A stretch of 64,000 nucleotides of DNA from Casp-actino8 sp965659595. Its GTDB lineage: Bacteria > Actinomycetota > Acidimicrobiia > Acidimicrobiales > Ilumatobacteraceae. Position numbers and translations under genes: made by a program. The first letter of the stretch is position 1. The number at the start of each line of letters is the position of its first letter. Of the stretch, positions 8,609 through 18,043 are shown in pieces. The notes under the pieces were generated by a model. That model had not been told where the DNA came from, ran no database searches, and was given only the letters and a program-made list of their open reading frames with translations. Where the stretch lies: positions 1 to 64,000 of the forward strand of contig CBFHWN010000006.1 in assembly GCA_965659595.1 (NCBI GenBank), read 5' to 3'.

Positions 8609-10132
8609 TCAGCGACGTCCGGTGGCGATGGCAGTGGGAATGGCGACGAACACGATGATGGCCAAAGCGTACGGTCCGGCTCCGGCGTAATCCGACACGG
8701 TGGTGTACGTCCAGAGTCGCGTCGCGAGTGTCTCGGTGCCGGTGGGACGCAGCAACATCGTGACCGGCAGTTCCTTCATCGCTGCCAGGGTGACGAGGGC
8801 GGCCGCGGCTGCGAGGCCCGGGCCGATCAGTGGGAGGTTGATCCGTCGAATGACCGACATCGGAGAACTGCCGAGTGAGCGCGCCACGTCGTCGAGTCCC
8901 ATCGGGATCTGTTCGGCACTCGCCCGAATACCTCCGACGGCGAGTGGGAGAAAGAGAGCGACGTACGCGAGGACGAGAAGCGGAGCTTCGAGGTACACCG
9001 GGCGCAACACCCGAACACCGATGAACACCATCGAGATGGCCACCACGATTCCTGGCAGCGCGTGGGTCACGTAGGTCGAACGATCGAGGAGCAGGGTGGT
9101 GCGTGTTCGGTAGCGCGCGACGAGTAAGGCGATCGGTAGCGCGACGATGACGGTGAGGAGCGCAGCCACGACCGAGTAGCGAACCGAACCCCATAGCGCC
9201 GAAACGATGTCGCCGAAGTCGTCTTCGGCTCCGTAACTATCGACCCAGATCAGAATTCGCCAAACCGGGAAGGCGAGTGACACGAGGGCGACGGATACGG
9301 CGAGCAGTTGAAACCAAACGGCAGTTCTGTGCAATCGAATCGGACGGTGGCGTCCGACGGACCGCGACGTCATCGTGGTGACCGCACGACCACGTGCCGC
9401 GGCTTCGGCGGCCACGAGTCCGAGAGCGATGATCACGAGGACGAGCGCGAGGACGGCGGCACGAGTCGGATTGAATCCCGCTCGATAGGCGCCGTAGATG
9501 ACCCAAGTGAAGGCGTCGTATCTCATGGTGGCAACGGCACCGAAGTCGCTCAGCACGTACAAAGACACGAGTAGAGATCCGGCGGCGAGAGTGCCTCGGC
9601 ATTGTCGGGCCGCAAGCGACATGAGGCGCATGGTGGAGCCCCGGCCGTGAACGGTGGCGATCTCGTCGAGGGCCTGATCGAGTCGAGAGAAAGCGGCTGT
9701 GAGAGGCAGATACACGTACGGGTACGAGACCGCCGTGAGTACGAGGAAAGCGCCCCAGAATCCGGCCAAGGACGACTCCCAGCTGATCCACGCGAAGGCG
9801 GCGAGATAACTCGGGACTGCAAGTGGCAAAGCCAGGACGACACGCCACACGCGGCGACCGGCGAGGTCGCTGCGCATCACGGCCCAGGCGAGTGGAATGG
9901 AGATCGCCACACTGGCGAGCGTCACCGCGCCCGCGAGCATGGCGCTGCGAACCACGAGGTCGAGGGTCCGTCGTTGCCACAACTCGTCCCACAGGTAGGC
10001 CGCCCCGCGGTCGAACGCCACGTCGACGAGATAGGCGAGTGGTGCCAGCGATGCGACAGCGGCAAAGACCGCCGGCACCACCAGGGGTGCTGGCAGTTTG
10101 GATCGACGGAGAATCGTCAGCGACGTCGACAC
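8609..10132 (-). CDS. ABC transporter permease, fused FbpB type
   Basis: The 507-residue integral membrane protein contains two permease halves in one chain, as in FbpB/SfuB iron permeases, with about twelve hydrophobic segments. An EAA-type loop occurs in each half (DEIATVHGRGSTMR; DDVARSLGSSPMSVIRRINLPLIGPG), the contact sites for the ATPase. A GTG at 10132 is used, 15 bp after the binding-protein stop. The fused arrangement agrees with a single permease gene in the operon. Confidence 0.88.
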   Translation of the reverse strand: MSTSLTILRRSKLPAPLVVPAVFAAVASLAPLAYLVDVAFDRGAAYLWDELWQRRTLDLVVRSAMLAGAVTLASVAISIPLAWAVMRSDLAGRRVWRVVLALPLAVPSYLAAFAWISWESSLAGFWGAFLVLTAVSYPYVYLPLTAAFSRLDQALDEIATVHGRGSTMRLMSLAARQCRGTLAAGSLLVSLYVLSDFGAVATMRYDAFTWVIYGAYRAGFNPTRAAVLALVLVIIALGLVAAEAAARGRAVTTMTSRSVGRHRPIRLHRTAVWFQLLAVSVALVSLAFPVWRILIWVDSYGAEDDFGDIVSALWGSVRYSVVAALLTVIVALPIALLVARYRTRTTLLLDRSTYVTHALPGIVVAISMVFIGVRVLRPVYLEAPLLVLAYVALFLPLAVGGIRASAEQIPMGLDDVARSLGSSPMSVIRRINLPLIGPGLAAAAALVTLAAMKELPVTMLLRPTGTETLATRLWTYTTVSDYAGAGPYALAIIVFVAIPTAIATGRR

Positions 10133-10147
10133 GAGATCAGTGTGCCG

Positions 10148-11221
10148 TCAGAGAGTGAGGAGACCGATGTCGGCGAGAAGTTCCTGGGTTTCGCCGATCG
10201 ACGAGAGATCGGACAGGTCGATCGCCGGAGGATCGAGTTCGTCGAAAGCCGGTTGCCCCTCGACCTGGTCGATACCACCGACGAGCGGGTATTCGAACGA
10301 CTGGGCGACGAAATACCTCTGGCCTTCGTCGGAGACGAGGTACGAGGTCAGGCATCGAGCGCCCGAAGCGTTGTCGCTCTTGGTGAGCACGCCGGCACCA
10401 GCCACGTTCACGAGACCGCCGACGTCACCTGGGAGGTACTGATTCATCGCCACGACGGCGTCGGAGCCCTCGGCAGCGATTTTTTCGAACAAGTAGTAGT
10501 GATTCACGAGACCGAGTGAGACGTCGCCGGCATTCACGGCGTCGCGCACGGCTCCGTTCTTCTCGTAGGCGACCGGATCGTTGTCGGCGAAGGCCTCGAG
10601 CCAGGCGCGGGCGGCGTCCTCGCCGCGGATGACGCGAAGTGCCGTGACGAAGGACTGCCACGACGCGTTGGTGGGGGCGAAACCGACCTGTCCCTTCCAG
10701 GACGGGTCGAGGAGCTCGTCGATCGATGTCGGCGGAGTGGCCACGAGCTCGGGGTTGTAGACGATCACGCGAACACGTCCGCTTGTTCCGACCCAGTCGT
10801 TGTTCGGCGAACTGAATTCGGACGGCACGCGGTCGAGGATCGACGAGGGCAGATCCGAAAAGAGCCCCGCTTGCGACACGGCACCCAGAGCTCCGGCATC
10901 CTGGGAGAAAAATACGTCAGCCGGAGTGGCCGAACCTTCGGTGAGGATCTGACCGGCGAGTTCACCGCTGTCTCCATAGCGAACCTGGACGTCGACACCA
11001 GTCGTCGAGGTGAAGTCGGTGTAGAGGTCGGCCACCAACTTTTCGCTGCGACCGGAATAGACGGTGATCGAGCCGGTCGCGTTGTCGCACGGATCGGCAG
11101 AATTCTCGACTGCCGTCGATGCCATTTCGGCCGATTCGCCGTCGTCGCCACCACAGGCGACGAGGAGTCCAGCGAGAGCACAGGTTGCCGCAAGCGAACG
11201 GAGGCGTCGGGAGGTGGACAT
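10148..11221 (-). CDS. Iron(III)-type ABC substrate-binding lipoprotein
   Basis: This 357-residue binding protein starts with a lipoprotein signal: a basic N-terminus, a hydrophobic core and the lipobox LLVAC, so Cys22 or so is acylated and the protein is tethered outside the membrane. The mature part has the SITVYSGRSEKLVADL start and ADVFFSQDAGALGA segment typical of Fe3+-binding FbpA/FutA proteins. The operon is divergent from ilvD across a region with a nested palindrome. Thiamine or other ligands are possible but less likely. Confidence 0.85.
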   Translation of the reverse strand: MSTSRRLRSLAATCALAGLLVACGGDDGESAEMASTAVENSADPCDNATGSITVYSGRSEKLVADLYTDFTSTTGVDVQVRYGDSGELAGQILTEGSATPADVFFSQDAGALGAVSQAGLFSDLPSSILDRVPSEFSSPNNDWVGTSGRVRVIVYNPELVATPPTSIDELLDPSWKGQVGFAPTNASWQSFVTALRVIRGEDAARAWLEAFADNDPVAYEKNGAVRDAVNAGDVSLGLVNHYYLFEKIAAEGSDAVVAMNQYLPGDVGGLVNVAGAGVLTKSDNASGARCLTSYLVSDEGQRYFVAQSFEYPLVGGIDQVEGQPAFDELDPPAIDLSDLSSIGETQELLADIGLLTL

Positions 11222-11270
11222 TGCGGCCTTTCGGGGAACTTGGCTGACATCGAGTCGTCGGCTGCGGTGG

Positions 11271-11308
11271 TGTCAGGTAACCCTAACGGACGTTAGGCGC
11301 CCCTGACA
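11271..11308. promoter_or_regulatory. Nested palindrome, candidate operator for the iron importer
   Basis: Two perfect inverted repeats share one centre: outer arms TGTCAGG (11271-11277) and CCTGACA (11302-11308), inner arms CCTAAC (11282-11287) and GTTAGG (11292-11297), with a 4-bp central spacer. The site lies 50 bp upstream of the iron-importer operon start. The TTAGG/CCTAA content is reminiscent of DtxR/IdeR boxes, but the half-site order differs from the canonical box, so the regulator is open. It could also affect ilvD on the other side. Confidence 0.5.
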
Positions 11309-11352
11309 ATCTCCTCATCGGCCGGTCTCGGCCTCTTGGTTACCCTCGAGGT

Positions 11353-13074
11353 ATGGCTTCTCCAGACTCATCTGCTTCGGCTGGCACGCCGGTCGACGTG
11401 AAACCCCGTAGCCGTGACGTCACCGACGGCATCCAGAAGGCCGCCTCGCGCGCCATGTTGCGAGCCGTCGGTCTGACCGACGACGACTGGGACAAACCTC
11501 AAGTGGGCGTGGCCTCGTCGTGGAACGAGATCACGCCGTGCAACATGTCGTTGCGCCGACTCACGGCATCGGCCAAGGACGGCGTGCGCGCCGCCGGTGG
11601 TGTGCCGCTCGAGTTCGGCACCATCACCGTGAGCGATGGCATCTCGATGGGTCACGAAGGCATGCGAGCCTCACTCGTGAGTCGAGAGATCATCGCCGAC
11701 TCGGTGGAAGCGGTCATGCACGCCGAGCGACTCGACGGGCTGGTGGCCACTGGCGGATGCGACAAGAGCATGCCCGGAATGATGATGGCCATCGCCCGAC
11801 TGAACCTTCCGGCAGTGTTCGTCTACAACGGGTCCACCTTGCCCGGTCGTCATGACGGCAAGAACATCGACATCACCACGGTGTTCGAAGCCATCGGTGC
11901 GTGCGCGGCCGGCAACATCTCCGAAAGCGAGCTCACCGAGATCGAGAAGGCGGCATGTCCGGGTGAAGGAGCCTGCGGCGGAATGTTCACCGCCAACACC
12001 ATGTCGTCGATCGGTGAAGCGCTCGGGTTGTCTTTGCCCGGTTCGGCGTCGGCACCAGCTGTCGATGTCAGTCGTGAAGACGACGCACGCCGGGCCGGTG
12101 AGGCGGTGGTGAACATGCTCCGACTCGGCATCCGACCGAGCGACATTCTCACCAAGAAGGCCTTCGAGAACGCCATCGCGCTCTACAACGCGCTCGGTGG
12201 TAGCACCAATGCCGTCCTGCACCTCTTGGCCATCGCCAACGAAGCCCGAGTTCCGCTCGAACTCGACGACTTCAACCGCATCGCTGCGCGCGTGCCCCAC
12301 ATCGCCGACACCAAGCCGGGCGGCAAATACCACATGACCGATCTGCATCGCATCGGTGGCGTGCCGGTGGTGATGAAGCATCTCCTCGATGCCGGGCTGA
12401 TTCACGGCGACGTGATGACGTGCACCGGTAAGACCATGGCCGAGAACTTGGCCGAGATCTCGCCGCCCGATCCCGATGGTGACGTGGTGCATCCGTTGTC
12501 CGATCCGATCAACGCCGAAGGTGGCATCGTGGTGCTCACCGGTTCGCTGGCGCCGAAGGGTTCGGTCGTGAAGGTTGCCGGACTCACTCCTGAGCAGCGC
12601 AAGTTCGAAGGAACGGCCCGTGTGTTCGATGGCGAAGACGGCGCAATGGCGGCGATCATGGCTGGTGAGATCCAGCCCAACACGGTGCTCGTGATCCGAT
12701 ACGAAGGACCCAAGGGCGGTCCCGGAATGCGCGAGATGCTCGCCATCACCGGTGCCCTGAAGGGGGCCGGACGTGGGGCCGACTGCGCGCTCATCACCGA
12801 CGGACGATTCAGCGGCGGTACGTGGGGCTTTTGCATCGGTCATGTGGCGCCCGAAGCGGTGGACGGTGGGCCGATCGCCTTCGTACGCGACGGCGATCGC
12901 ATTCGCATCGACGTGAGCTCGTTGTCGCTCGACCTGCTGGTCGACGATGCCGAGTTGGCAAAGCGCCGTCAGGGTTGGACGCCCAACCCGCCTCGCTACA
13001 CCAGTGGTGTCCTCGGCAAGTACGCGCGTCTCGCTCAAGGCGCCGAAAAGGGCGCCATCACAAACTTCCTGTAG
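11353..13074 (+). CDS. ilvD: Dihydroxy-acid dehydratase
   Basis: IlvD dehydrates 2,3-dihydroxy acids to 2-oxo acids, the third common step of valine and isoleucine synthesis, using an iron-sulfur cluster. The 573-residue product has the cluster cysteines in GGCDKSMPGMMMA and GEGACGGMFTANTMSS, and the late GRFSGGTWGFCIGHVAPEA motif. It stands apart from ilvBNC by 5 kb. The hexamer TACCCT (11341-11346) ends 6 nt before the ATG, suggesting leaderless transcription, although a GAGG is also squeezed in there. Confidence 0.96.
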   Translation: MASPDSSASAGTPVDVKPRSRDVTDGIQKAASRAMLRAVGLTDDDWDKPQVGVASSWNEITPCNMSLRRLTASAKDGVRAAGGVPLEFGTITVSDGISMGHEGMRASLVSREIIADSVEAVMHAERLDGLVATGGCDKSMPGMMMAIARLNLPAVFVYNGSTLPGRHDGKNIDITTVFEAIGACAAGNISESELTEIEKAACPGEGACGGMFTANTMSSIGEALGLSLPGSASAPAVDVSREDDARRAGEAVVNMLRLGIRPSDILTKKAFENAIALYNALGGSTNAVLHLLAIANEARVPLELDDFNRIAARVPHIADTKPGGKYHMTDLHRIGGVPVVMKHLLDAGLIHGDVMTCTGKTMAENLAEISPPDPDGDVVHPLSDPINAEGGIVVLTGSLAPKGSVVKVAGLTPEQRKFEGTARVFDGEDGAMAAIMAGEIQPNTVLVIRYEGPKGGPGMREMLAITGALKGAGRGADCALITDGRFSGGTWGFCIGHVAPEAVDGGPIAFVRDGDRIRIDVSSLSLDLLVDDAELAKRRQGWTPNPPRYTSGVLGKYARLAQGAEKGAITNFL

Positions 13075-13098
13075 TTGGTCGTTCAGGCGGCAAAAACG

Positions 13099-13479
13099 TC
13101 AGGTGCTTCGCGGAATATCTCCGCCAGGAAGACGGCGACGAGCGAGGGCTCGCCAGCTATTGAACGTCACGCCGAGGAAGACCGTGGCCACGATCACGAA
13201 GGCGGTTGCCGTGCCGTCGTCGAACACCAGCTTTCGCAGCACCATGCCGAGAGCCACCGTGCCGATCCAGGTGGCGACGCCCGACCGTGGTGACAGTGGA
13301 TCACGCCACACGAGCATCACGAGCCACGTGACGGCCAGTGCCACGAGGAACGGTGCGGCGGTGGAGGCAATGCCGTCGAGGCCGGTTCCCTCGTCGTGAT
13401 TGCGTCGGCCGATCGCCACGAAGACGATCACCGAGACGACGTCGGTGACGAGGCTCCAGAGCAGGATGCGAGTCTTCAC
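13099..13479 (-). CDS. DUF3054 family membrane protein
   Basis: This 126-residue protein has four predicted membrane helices (about residues 5-22, 34-53, 62-82 and 88-106) and the conserved pattern of the DUF3054 family: a TDVVSVIVFVAIGRR first helix, a WRDPLSPRSG loop and GMVLRKLVFDDGTA. Function is unknown. The GTG at 13479 overlaps the stop of the upstream oxidoreductase gene (GTGA), so it is probably translated by coupling. Confidence 0.75.
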   Translation of the reverse strand: MKTRILLWSLVTDVVSVIVFVAIGRRNHDEGTGLDGIASTAAPFLVALAVTWLVMLVWRDPLSPRSGVATWIGTVALGMVLRKLVFDDGTATAFVIVATVFLGVTFNSWRALARRRLPGGDIPRST

Positions 13480-15692
13480 GAGTGAATCCTTTCGATGGTC
13501 ACGATCGCGTTGTAGTCGGGAATTCGACTGGCGTCGTCGTTGATCGAGGCATCGATCAACACGTTGCCCTCCGGCCAATGAACCTGGACAGTGCGGGCCG
13601 CGAGCCGGACGAGATGGGCCGTACCGACGAACGAGCCGGTTGCACTCGTGAGCCGCACCCGATCACCCTCACTCACATCGCGTGAACGGGCATCCGCTTC
13701 GTCGATGTACACCGCGTCACGTGACGCACCGGTGAGCGGATCGGTGGGCGAGAACACCATCGAATTGAACTGCTTGCCCCGTCGAGTGCTGCAGAAGAAC
13801 TCGCCGTCGGCGAGTGAGGGTGGTGCGACGTCGACCACGCTGAACGTGCCGCGCTCGTCTGGGGTGGGGAACCGGCCACCAGCGCACAAGTGTCGTCCTC
13901 CGTATTGAACGGCGTCCCCCGTTTCGGCCAGATCTTCGATTCCGGCGTAGAAGGGAACGACGTGCGCGATCTCGGCGCGCAGATCTCGGTTGGTCTCCCA
14001 GGCGAAGTGTTCGGCTCGATCGGGACGGACACGTCGGGCGATCTCGGAGAAGACCCGCCATTCGCTACGCGCCTCGCCGGGCGGATCGACGACCTGTGGA
14101 CTGAACGCGATCTGGCGTTCGGTTGTGGTACTCGTGCCGCCGCCTTCCTGTTCGTAACGCGTGGCGGCCGGCAGCAGGATCACGTCGTCGCCGTCGAGGA
14201 GCATCTGCGACGTGAGCACGATGTCCTGGTGGACGCGAAGGGGAACCCGCTCGAGCGCGGCACCCACGCGTGGCGGGTCGGGCATGATCTCGAGAAGATT
14301 CGAACCGTCGAGGACCAGCACGTCGATCTCACCTCGTTCGACGGCGAGCAGCGTCTCGGGTGCTGTGAGGCCGGGTCGATCGGGTACGTCGAAACCCCAC
14401 TGCTCGGCAAGATGGCGCGCCGACTCGGGCGTGATCGACACCGTGCCCGGGTACGCGGTTGCGTAGGCGCCCATTTCGGCGCCACCCTGCACGCCGGAGT
14501 GGCCGCGGATGGGCATGAGGCCAGCACCGTTGCGTCCGACGTTTCCGCGGGCGAGAGCGAGGTTCACCAAGGCTTGGACGCCTTCCACTCCATGACGATG
14601 CTGGGTGATTCCCATGCTCCAGACGAAGATCGCCGACGAGGCGCGTGAGTACTCGTCGGCCAACTGACGAATCGCGTCGATCGACACGCCTGACCGTGCG
14701 CTCAACTCGTCGATCGGCTGCGAGTCGAGGAACGACACCAAATCATTCCAGCCGGACGTGTGCTCATGGACGAACGAACGGTCGACGGCGTCGTGCTCGA
14801 TGAGAATCTTCAACACGGCATTGGCCAGAGCGACGTCACCTTCGGGACGTACCGGCACGTGCAGATCGCACAACTTGGTTCCGAACAGAAACGACTCGGG
14901 CTTCGACGGCACCCAGTAGCGCTCGAGGCCCGGTTCGAGATAAGGATTCACGACGACGACACGCGTGCCGTTTCTCTTCGCTTCGTACAGATACTTCGTG
15001 AACACGGGTTGGTTGTTGGCGACGTTGGCACCCCACAACACGATCAGATCGCTCTCGATCACGTCTTGCAGACTGCACGTACTCGCCGTCACGCCGATCG
15101 TCGACTTGAGTCCGATGGTCGACGGCGCGTGGCAGGTGCGCGCCGCTGAGTCGATGTTGGCCACTCCGATGGCGCGGGCGGCCTTACCGGCCACGTAGTA
15201 GGTCTCGTTGGTGAGGCCGCGACTCGTGAGATAGATCGCCGTACGATCAGGACCGGCGGCACGAATGCCATCGGCGATCGCGTCGAGGGCTTCGTTCCAC
15301 GGGACGCGTCGGAACCCGCGGTCGCCCCGTCGACGCCGCATGGGGTGGGCCAGTCGGCCCATGTCGTGGAGTTCGGTACTCGACCGTGATCGCAATGGTG
15401 CGACGTCGCTCAACACGGAATGGTCGAACGGTTCGGCGCAGTTCACTTCGAGCAGTTTCAGGCGTGTGGTGCAGAGATGTATGCCGTCGAGCGTCCAGTC
15501 GTGAAAGCCGGCCACGCCAAGTGCGCACCCGTCGCACACACCTTTCGACAGGATCTTCCAGGCCTTCTTCGGTGCGTGCCGAACATTGACGGCGACGCGC
15601 GCCATCTCGGCGAGATGATTCGGTTTCGTGTGTCCGATCCCGTTGGGGGACAGGCTCACCCATGAGGACGGGTTCCAGCGTCGTGGAGCCAC
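13476..15692 (-). CDS. Molybdopterin oxidoreductase, FdhF/YdeP type
   Basis: The roughly 738-residue protein belongs to the formate-dehydrogenase-alpha-like molybdopterin family (YdeP group). The N-terminus has the motif GVCDGCALG with a further Cys in HLCTTRL, consistent with one iron-sulfur cluster using an atypical cysteine set. The segment ARTCHAPSTIGLKSTIG places a cysteine where E. coli FdhF has its selenocysteine molybdenum ligand. Molybdopterin-binding stretches WGANVANNQP and NPYLEP follow. No export signal is seen, so it is cytoplasmic; the substrate is unknown. The GTG at 15692 lies 8 bp after the inositol-phosphate synthase stop and keeps the conserved W-rich N-terminus. An FdhD sulfurtransferase is not in the window. 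Confidence 0.82.
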   Translation of the reverse strand: MAPRRWNPSSWVSLSPNGIGHTKPNHLAEMARVAVNVRHAPKKAWKILSKGVCDGCALGVAGFHDWTLDGIHLCTTRLKLLEVNCAEPFDHSVLSDVAPLRSRSSTELHDMGRLAHPMRRRRGDRGFRRVPWNEALDAIADGIRAAGPDRTAIYLTSRGLTNETYYVAGKAARAIGVANIDSAARTCHAPSTIGLKSTIGVTASTCSLQDVIESDLIVLWGANVANNQPVFTKYLYEAKRNGTRVVVVNPYLEPGLERYWVPSKPESFLFGTKLCDLHVPVRPEGDVALANAVLKILIEHDAVDRSFVHEHTSGWNDLVSFLDSQPIDELSARSGVSIDAIRQLADEYSRASSAIFVWSMGITQHRHGVEGVQALVNLALARGNVGRNGAGLMPIRGHSGVQGGAEMGAYATAYPGTVSITPESARHLAEQWGFDVPDRPGLTAPETLLAVERGEIDVLVLDGSNLLEIMPDPPRVGAALERVPLRVHQDIVLTSQMLLDGDDVILLPAATRYEQEGGGTSTTTERQIAFSPQVVDPPGEARSEWRVFSEIARRVRPDRAEHFAWETNRDLRAEIAHVVPFYAGIEDLAETGDAVQYGGRHLCAGGRFPTPDERGTFSVVDVAPPSLADGEFFCSTRRGKQFNSMVFSPTDPLTGASRDAVYIDEADARSRDVSEGDRVRLTSATGSFVGTAHLVRLAARTVQVHWPEGNVLIDASINDDASRIPDYNAIVTIERIHS

Positions 15693-15699
15693 GCCCGAC

Positions 15700-17028
15700 T
15701 CAGATGTCTTCGTAGTACTCGCGGCCGAGGTGCGTGATCTGGTCTTCACCCATGATCCAGCGCAAGGTGTTCTTCAACTTGGTGAGCTGAATGAACAAGT
15801 CGTGCTCAGGATACAAGCCGGGTGCGACCTGTGGGCTCTTGTAATAGAAACTCAACCATTCCTGGATGCCACCCATGCCTGCGCGCTGGGCGAGATCGCT
15901 GAACAGCACGAGATCGAGCGCGAGGGGCGCGGCAAGGATCGAGTCGCGGCAGAGGAAGTTGACCTTGATCTGCATTGGGTAACCGAGCCACCCGGTGATG
16001 TCGATGTTGTCCCAACCCTCTTTGTTGTCGCCTCGGGGTGGGTAGTAGTTGATCTGCACCTTGTGGAAGATGTCGCCGTAGAGCTCCGGGAACTTCTTCG
16101 GCTGCAGGATGTCTTCGAGCACGCCGAGTTTCGACTCTTCTTTGGTCTTGAAGTTCTCGGGAGCGTCGAGCACTTCACCGTCGCGGTTGCCGAGGATGTT
16201 GGTGCTGTACCAGCCTTCGAGTCCGAGCATGCGAGCCTTCAACATGGGCGCGAGCACGGTCTTCATCAGGGTTTGGCCGGTCTTGAAGTCCTTGCCCGAG
16301 ATCGGGATCTTGTGATCGGTGGCGAATTGGCGCAGGGCCGGCGCGTCGACGGCCAGGTTGGGTGCGCCGTTGTTGAACGGAACACCTTCGAGGAGAGCGG
16401 CGTAGGCGTAGATCTGCGCCGGCGAGACGGTTTCGTCGTCGGCGTCGAGGGCCTTTTCGAACGAGTCGAGATCGATGTGGGCGCGACCCGGTTCGATGTA
16501 GATCTCGGTGCTCGCACACCAGATCATGACGAGACGATCGCACTTGTTGTCTTCGCGGACCTTGTTGATGTCTTCACGAATCGCGTTGAGCATGCCGCGC
16601 TTCGAGGAGATGGGCTTCACGTGCTCGCCATCGAGGTTGCGGGCGTACTTGCGTTCGAAGGCGGCCTGCATCGGTCGAACTTCCCGCAGAGCGTCACTGA
16701 TGGCCTCGATGTGCTTGCCGCTCTCGAGAACACCCGCGCGGCTCGCCGCCACGTACGCATCGTCGGGGTAGACGTCCCAGGCGCCCCACACGATGTCGTC
16801 AAGTGACGCGAGCGGAACGAATTCTCGGATGAGCGGGGAGCGGTCTTCGGTGCGCTTGCCGAGACGGATCGTGCCCATCTGGGCAAGGGATCCGATCGGT
16901 GTGCCGAGGCCGCGTTTGGTGAGTTCGACACCGGCGATGAGGGTGGATGCAACGGCACCGAGGCCGACGGTGAGGACGCCGAGCCGGCCAGAGGCCGGGG
17001 CGACAGTGGGGGACGGGGGCGTGGACAT
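15700..17028 (-). CDS. ino1: Inositol-3-phosphate synthase
   Basis: This 442-residue NAD-dependent enzyme cyclises glucose 6-phosphate to inositol 3-phosphate, the entry to phosphatidylinositol and mycothiol-type metabolites. The Rossmann start LGVLTVGLGAVASTLIAG, DIVWGAWDVYPDDAY, the FNNGAPNLAVD stretch and SGKDFKTGQTLMKT are characteristic. It is longer than the roughly 360-residue mycobacterial enzyme and resembles the other bacterial subtype. An AGAAG stretch precedes the ATG. It is divergent from folD and is followed closely by the molybdopterin oxidoreductase. Confidence 0.92.
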   Translation of the reverse strand: MSTPPSPTVAPASGRLGVLTVGLGAVASTLIAGVELTKRGLGTPIGSLAQMGTIRLGKRTEDRSPLIREFVPLASLDDIVWGAWDVYPDDAYVAASRAGVLESGKHIEAISDALREVRPMQAAFERKYARNLDGEHVKPISSKRGMLNAIREDINKVREDNKCDRLVMIWCASTEIYIEPGRAHIDLDSFEKALDADDETVSPAQIYAYAALLEGVPFNNGAPNLAVDAPALRQFATDHKIPISGKDFKTGQTLMKTVLAPMLKARMLGLEGWYSTNILGNRDGEVLDAPENFKTKEESKLGVLEDILQPKKFPELYGDIFHKVQINYYPPRGDNKEGWDNIDITGWLGYPMQIKVNFLCRDSILAAPLALDLVLFSDLAQRAGMGGIQEWLSFYYKSPQVAPGLYPEHDLFIQLTKLKNTLRWIMGEDQITHLGREYYEDI

Positions 17029-17061
17029 GTGATTTCGCCGTTCTTCTCGTGGGCGCCTGAC

Positions 17062-17079
17062 CAGCTGACCGGTCGGCTG
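17062..17079. promoter_or_regulatory. Near-perfect palindrome between ino1 and folD
   Basis: The half-sites CAGCTGACC (17062-17070) and GGTCGGCTG (17071-17079) are complementary with one mismatch and no spacer. The site lies 34 bp upstream of the ino1 start in the 112-bp divergent region. It may bind a dimeric regulator; no candidate protein is nearby. Confidence 0.35.
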
Positions 17080-17140
17080 CGCCTTCTATGAATGAGCAAT
17101 CTCAGGCTAGGCCCTCGGCCTGCCTCGTAGCATGACCCCC

Positions 17141-18043
17141 GTGAGCGCCTCGAAATTCGCACGAACCCCGGGGGGCGCCGTCCTGCTCGACGGGAACCTC
17201 GTGCGTGACGAGATCGTGGCCCGTCTGGCCGCCGAGGTTGTCGCCGCCGGCTCACCTCCCGTGTGCCTGGCCACCGTGCTCGTCGGTGACGACGGGCCGA
17301 GCCAGCGTTACGTCCGCAACAAGCACCTCCAAGCCGCCAAGGCCGGTCTGCAGAGTCGCAACGAGATCCTGCCGGCTGATGCCGGCCAGGCCCGGGTGGA
17401 GGACGTGGTCGGACGTCTGGCGGCCGACCCCTCGGTGCACGGCATCCTGGTCCAGAGTCCGCTACCCCCCGGTGACGACCCTCGTTATGACGAAGAGGCC
17501 GTCCTACGACTCATACCGGGCGACAAAGACGTCGATGGTCTCACCACCGAATCGATGGGCCGTTTGATGCGGGGTGTTCCCGGGCTCGTGGGGTGCACCC
17601 CCCTTGGAGTTCTCCGTCTCCTCGAGCGCTACGACATCCCGACTGGGGGTCGTCGTGCCGTGGTGATCGGGCGGTCGATGCTGGTTGGTCTTCCCCTCAC
17701 GGTCCTCCTTGCCCGCAAAGGCATCGACGCCACGGTGACCATCGCTCATAGTCGCTCGGGGGACGTCACCGCACTCTGCCGTGATGCCGACATCGTGGTG
17801 GGGGCCGCCGGTGTGGCGCGCATGATCGCCGCCGACCACGTGAAGCCGGGTGCGACGGTGATCGACGTCGGTATTTCACGCACCGAGACCGGCATCGTGG
17901 GCGATGTCGACTTCGAGGCCGTCCAGGCCGTGGCCGGGGCCATCACCCCGATGCCTGGAGGGACGGGTCCGATGACCATCGCCTGCCTGCTGGAGAACAC
18001 GCTGACCGCCGCCCGCCTACAAGGCGCCTTCCCCAGTTCGTGA
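17141..18043 (+). CDS. folD: Methylene-THF dehydrogenase / methenyl-THF cyclohydrolase
   Basis: FolD interconverts 5,10-methylene-, 5,10-methenyl- and 10-formyl-tetrahydrofolate in the cytoplasm. The catalytic lysine motif YVRNKHLQAAKAG, the family motif GDKDVDG, and PMPGGTGPMTIACLLENT are all present in the 300-residue product. Two starts are possible: ATG at 17132, or the GTG at 17141 that I prefer because the hexamer TAGCAT (17128-17133) ends 7 nt before it, the spacing seen for other genes here. If transcription starts at 17141, the ATG is outside the mRNA. Confidence 0.93.
   Translation: MSASKFARTPGGAVLLDGNLVRDEIVARLAAEVVAAGSPPVCLATVLVGDDGPSQRYVRNKHLQAAKAGLQSRNEILPADAGQARVEDVVGRLAADPSVHGILVQSPLPPGDDPRYDEEAVLRLIPGDKDVDGLTTESMGRLMRGVPGLVGCTPLGVLRLLERYDIPTGGRRAVVIGRSMLVGLPLTVLLARKGIDATVTIAHSRSGDVTALCRDADIVVGAAGVARMIAADHVKPGATVIDVGISRTETGIVGDVDFEAVQAVAGAITPMPGGTGPMTIACLLENTLTAARLQGAFPSS

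Noticed and set aside
11671..13038. Long minus-strand frame of 455 codons
   Set aside because: It is a shadow of ilvD with no recognisable domain or ribosome site.
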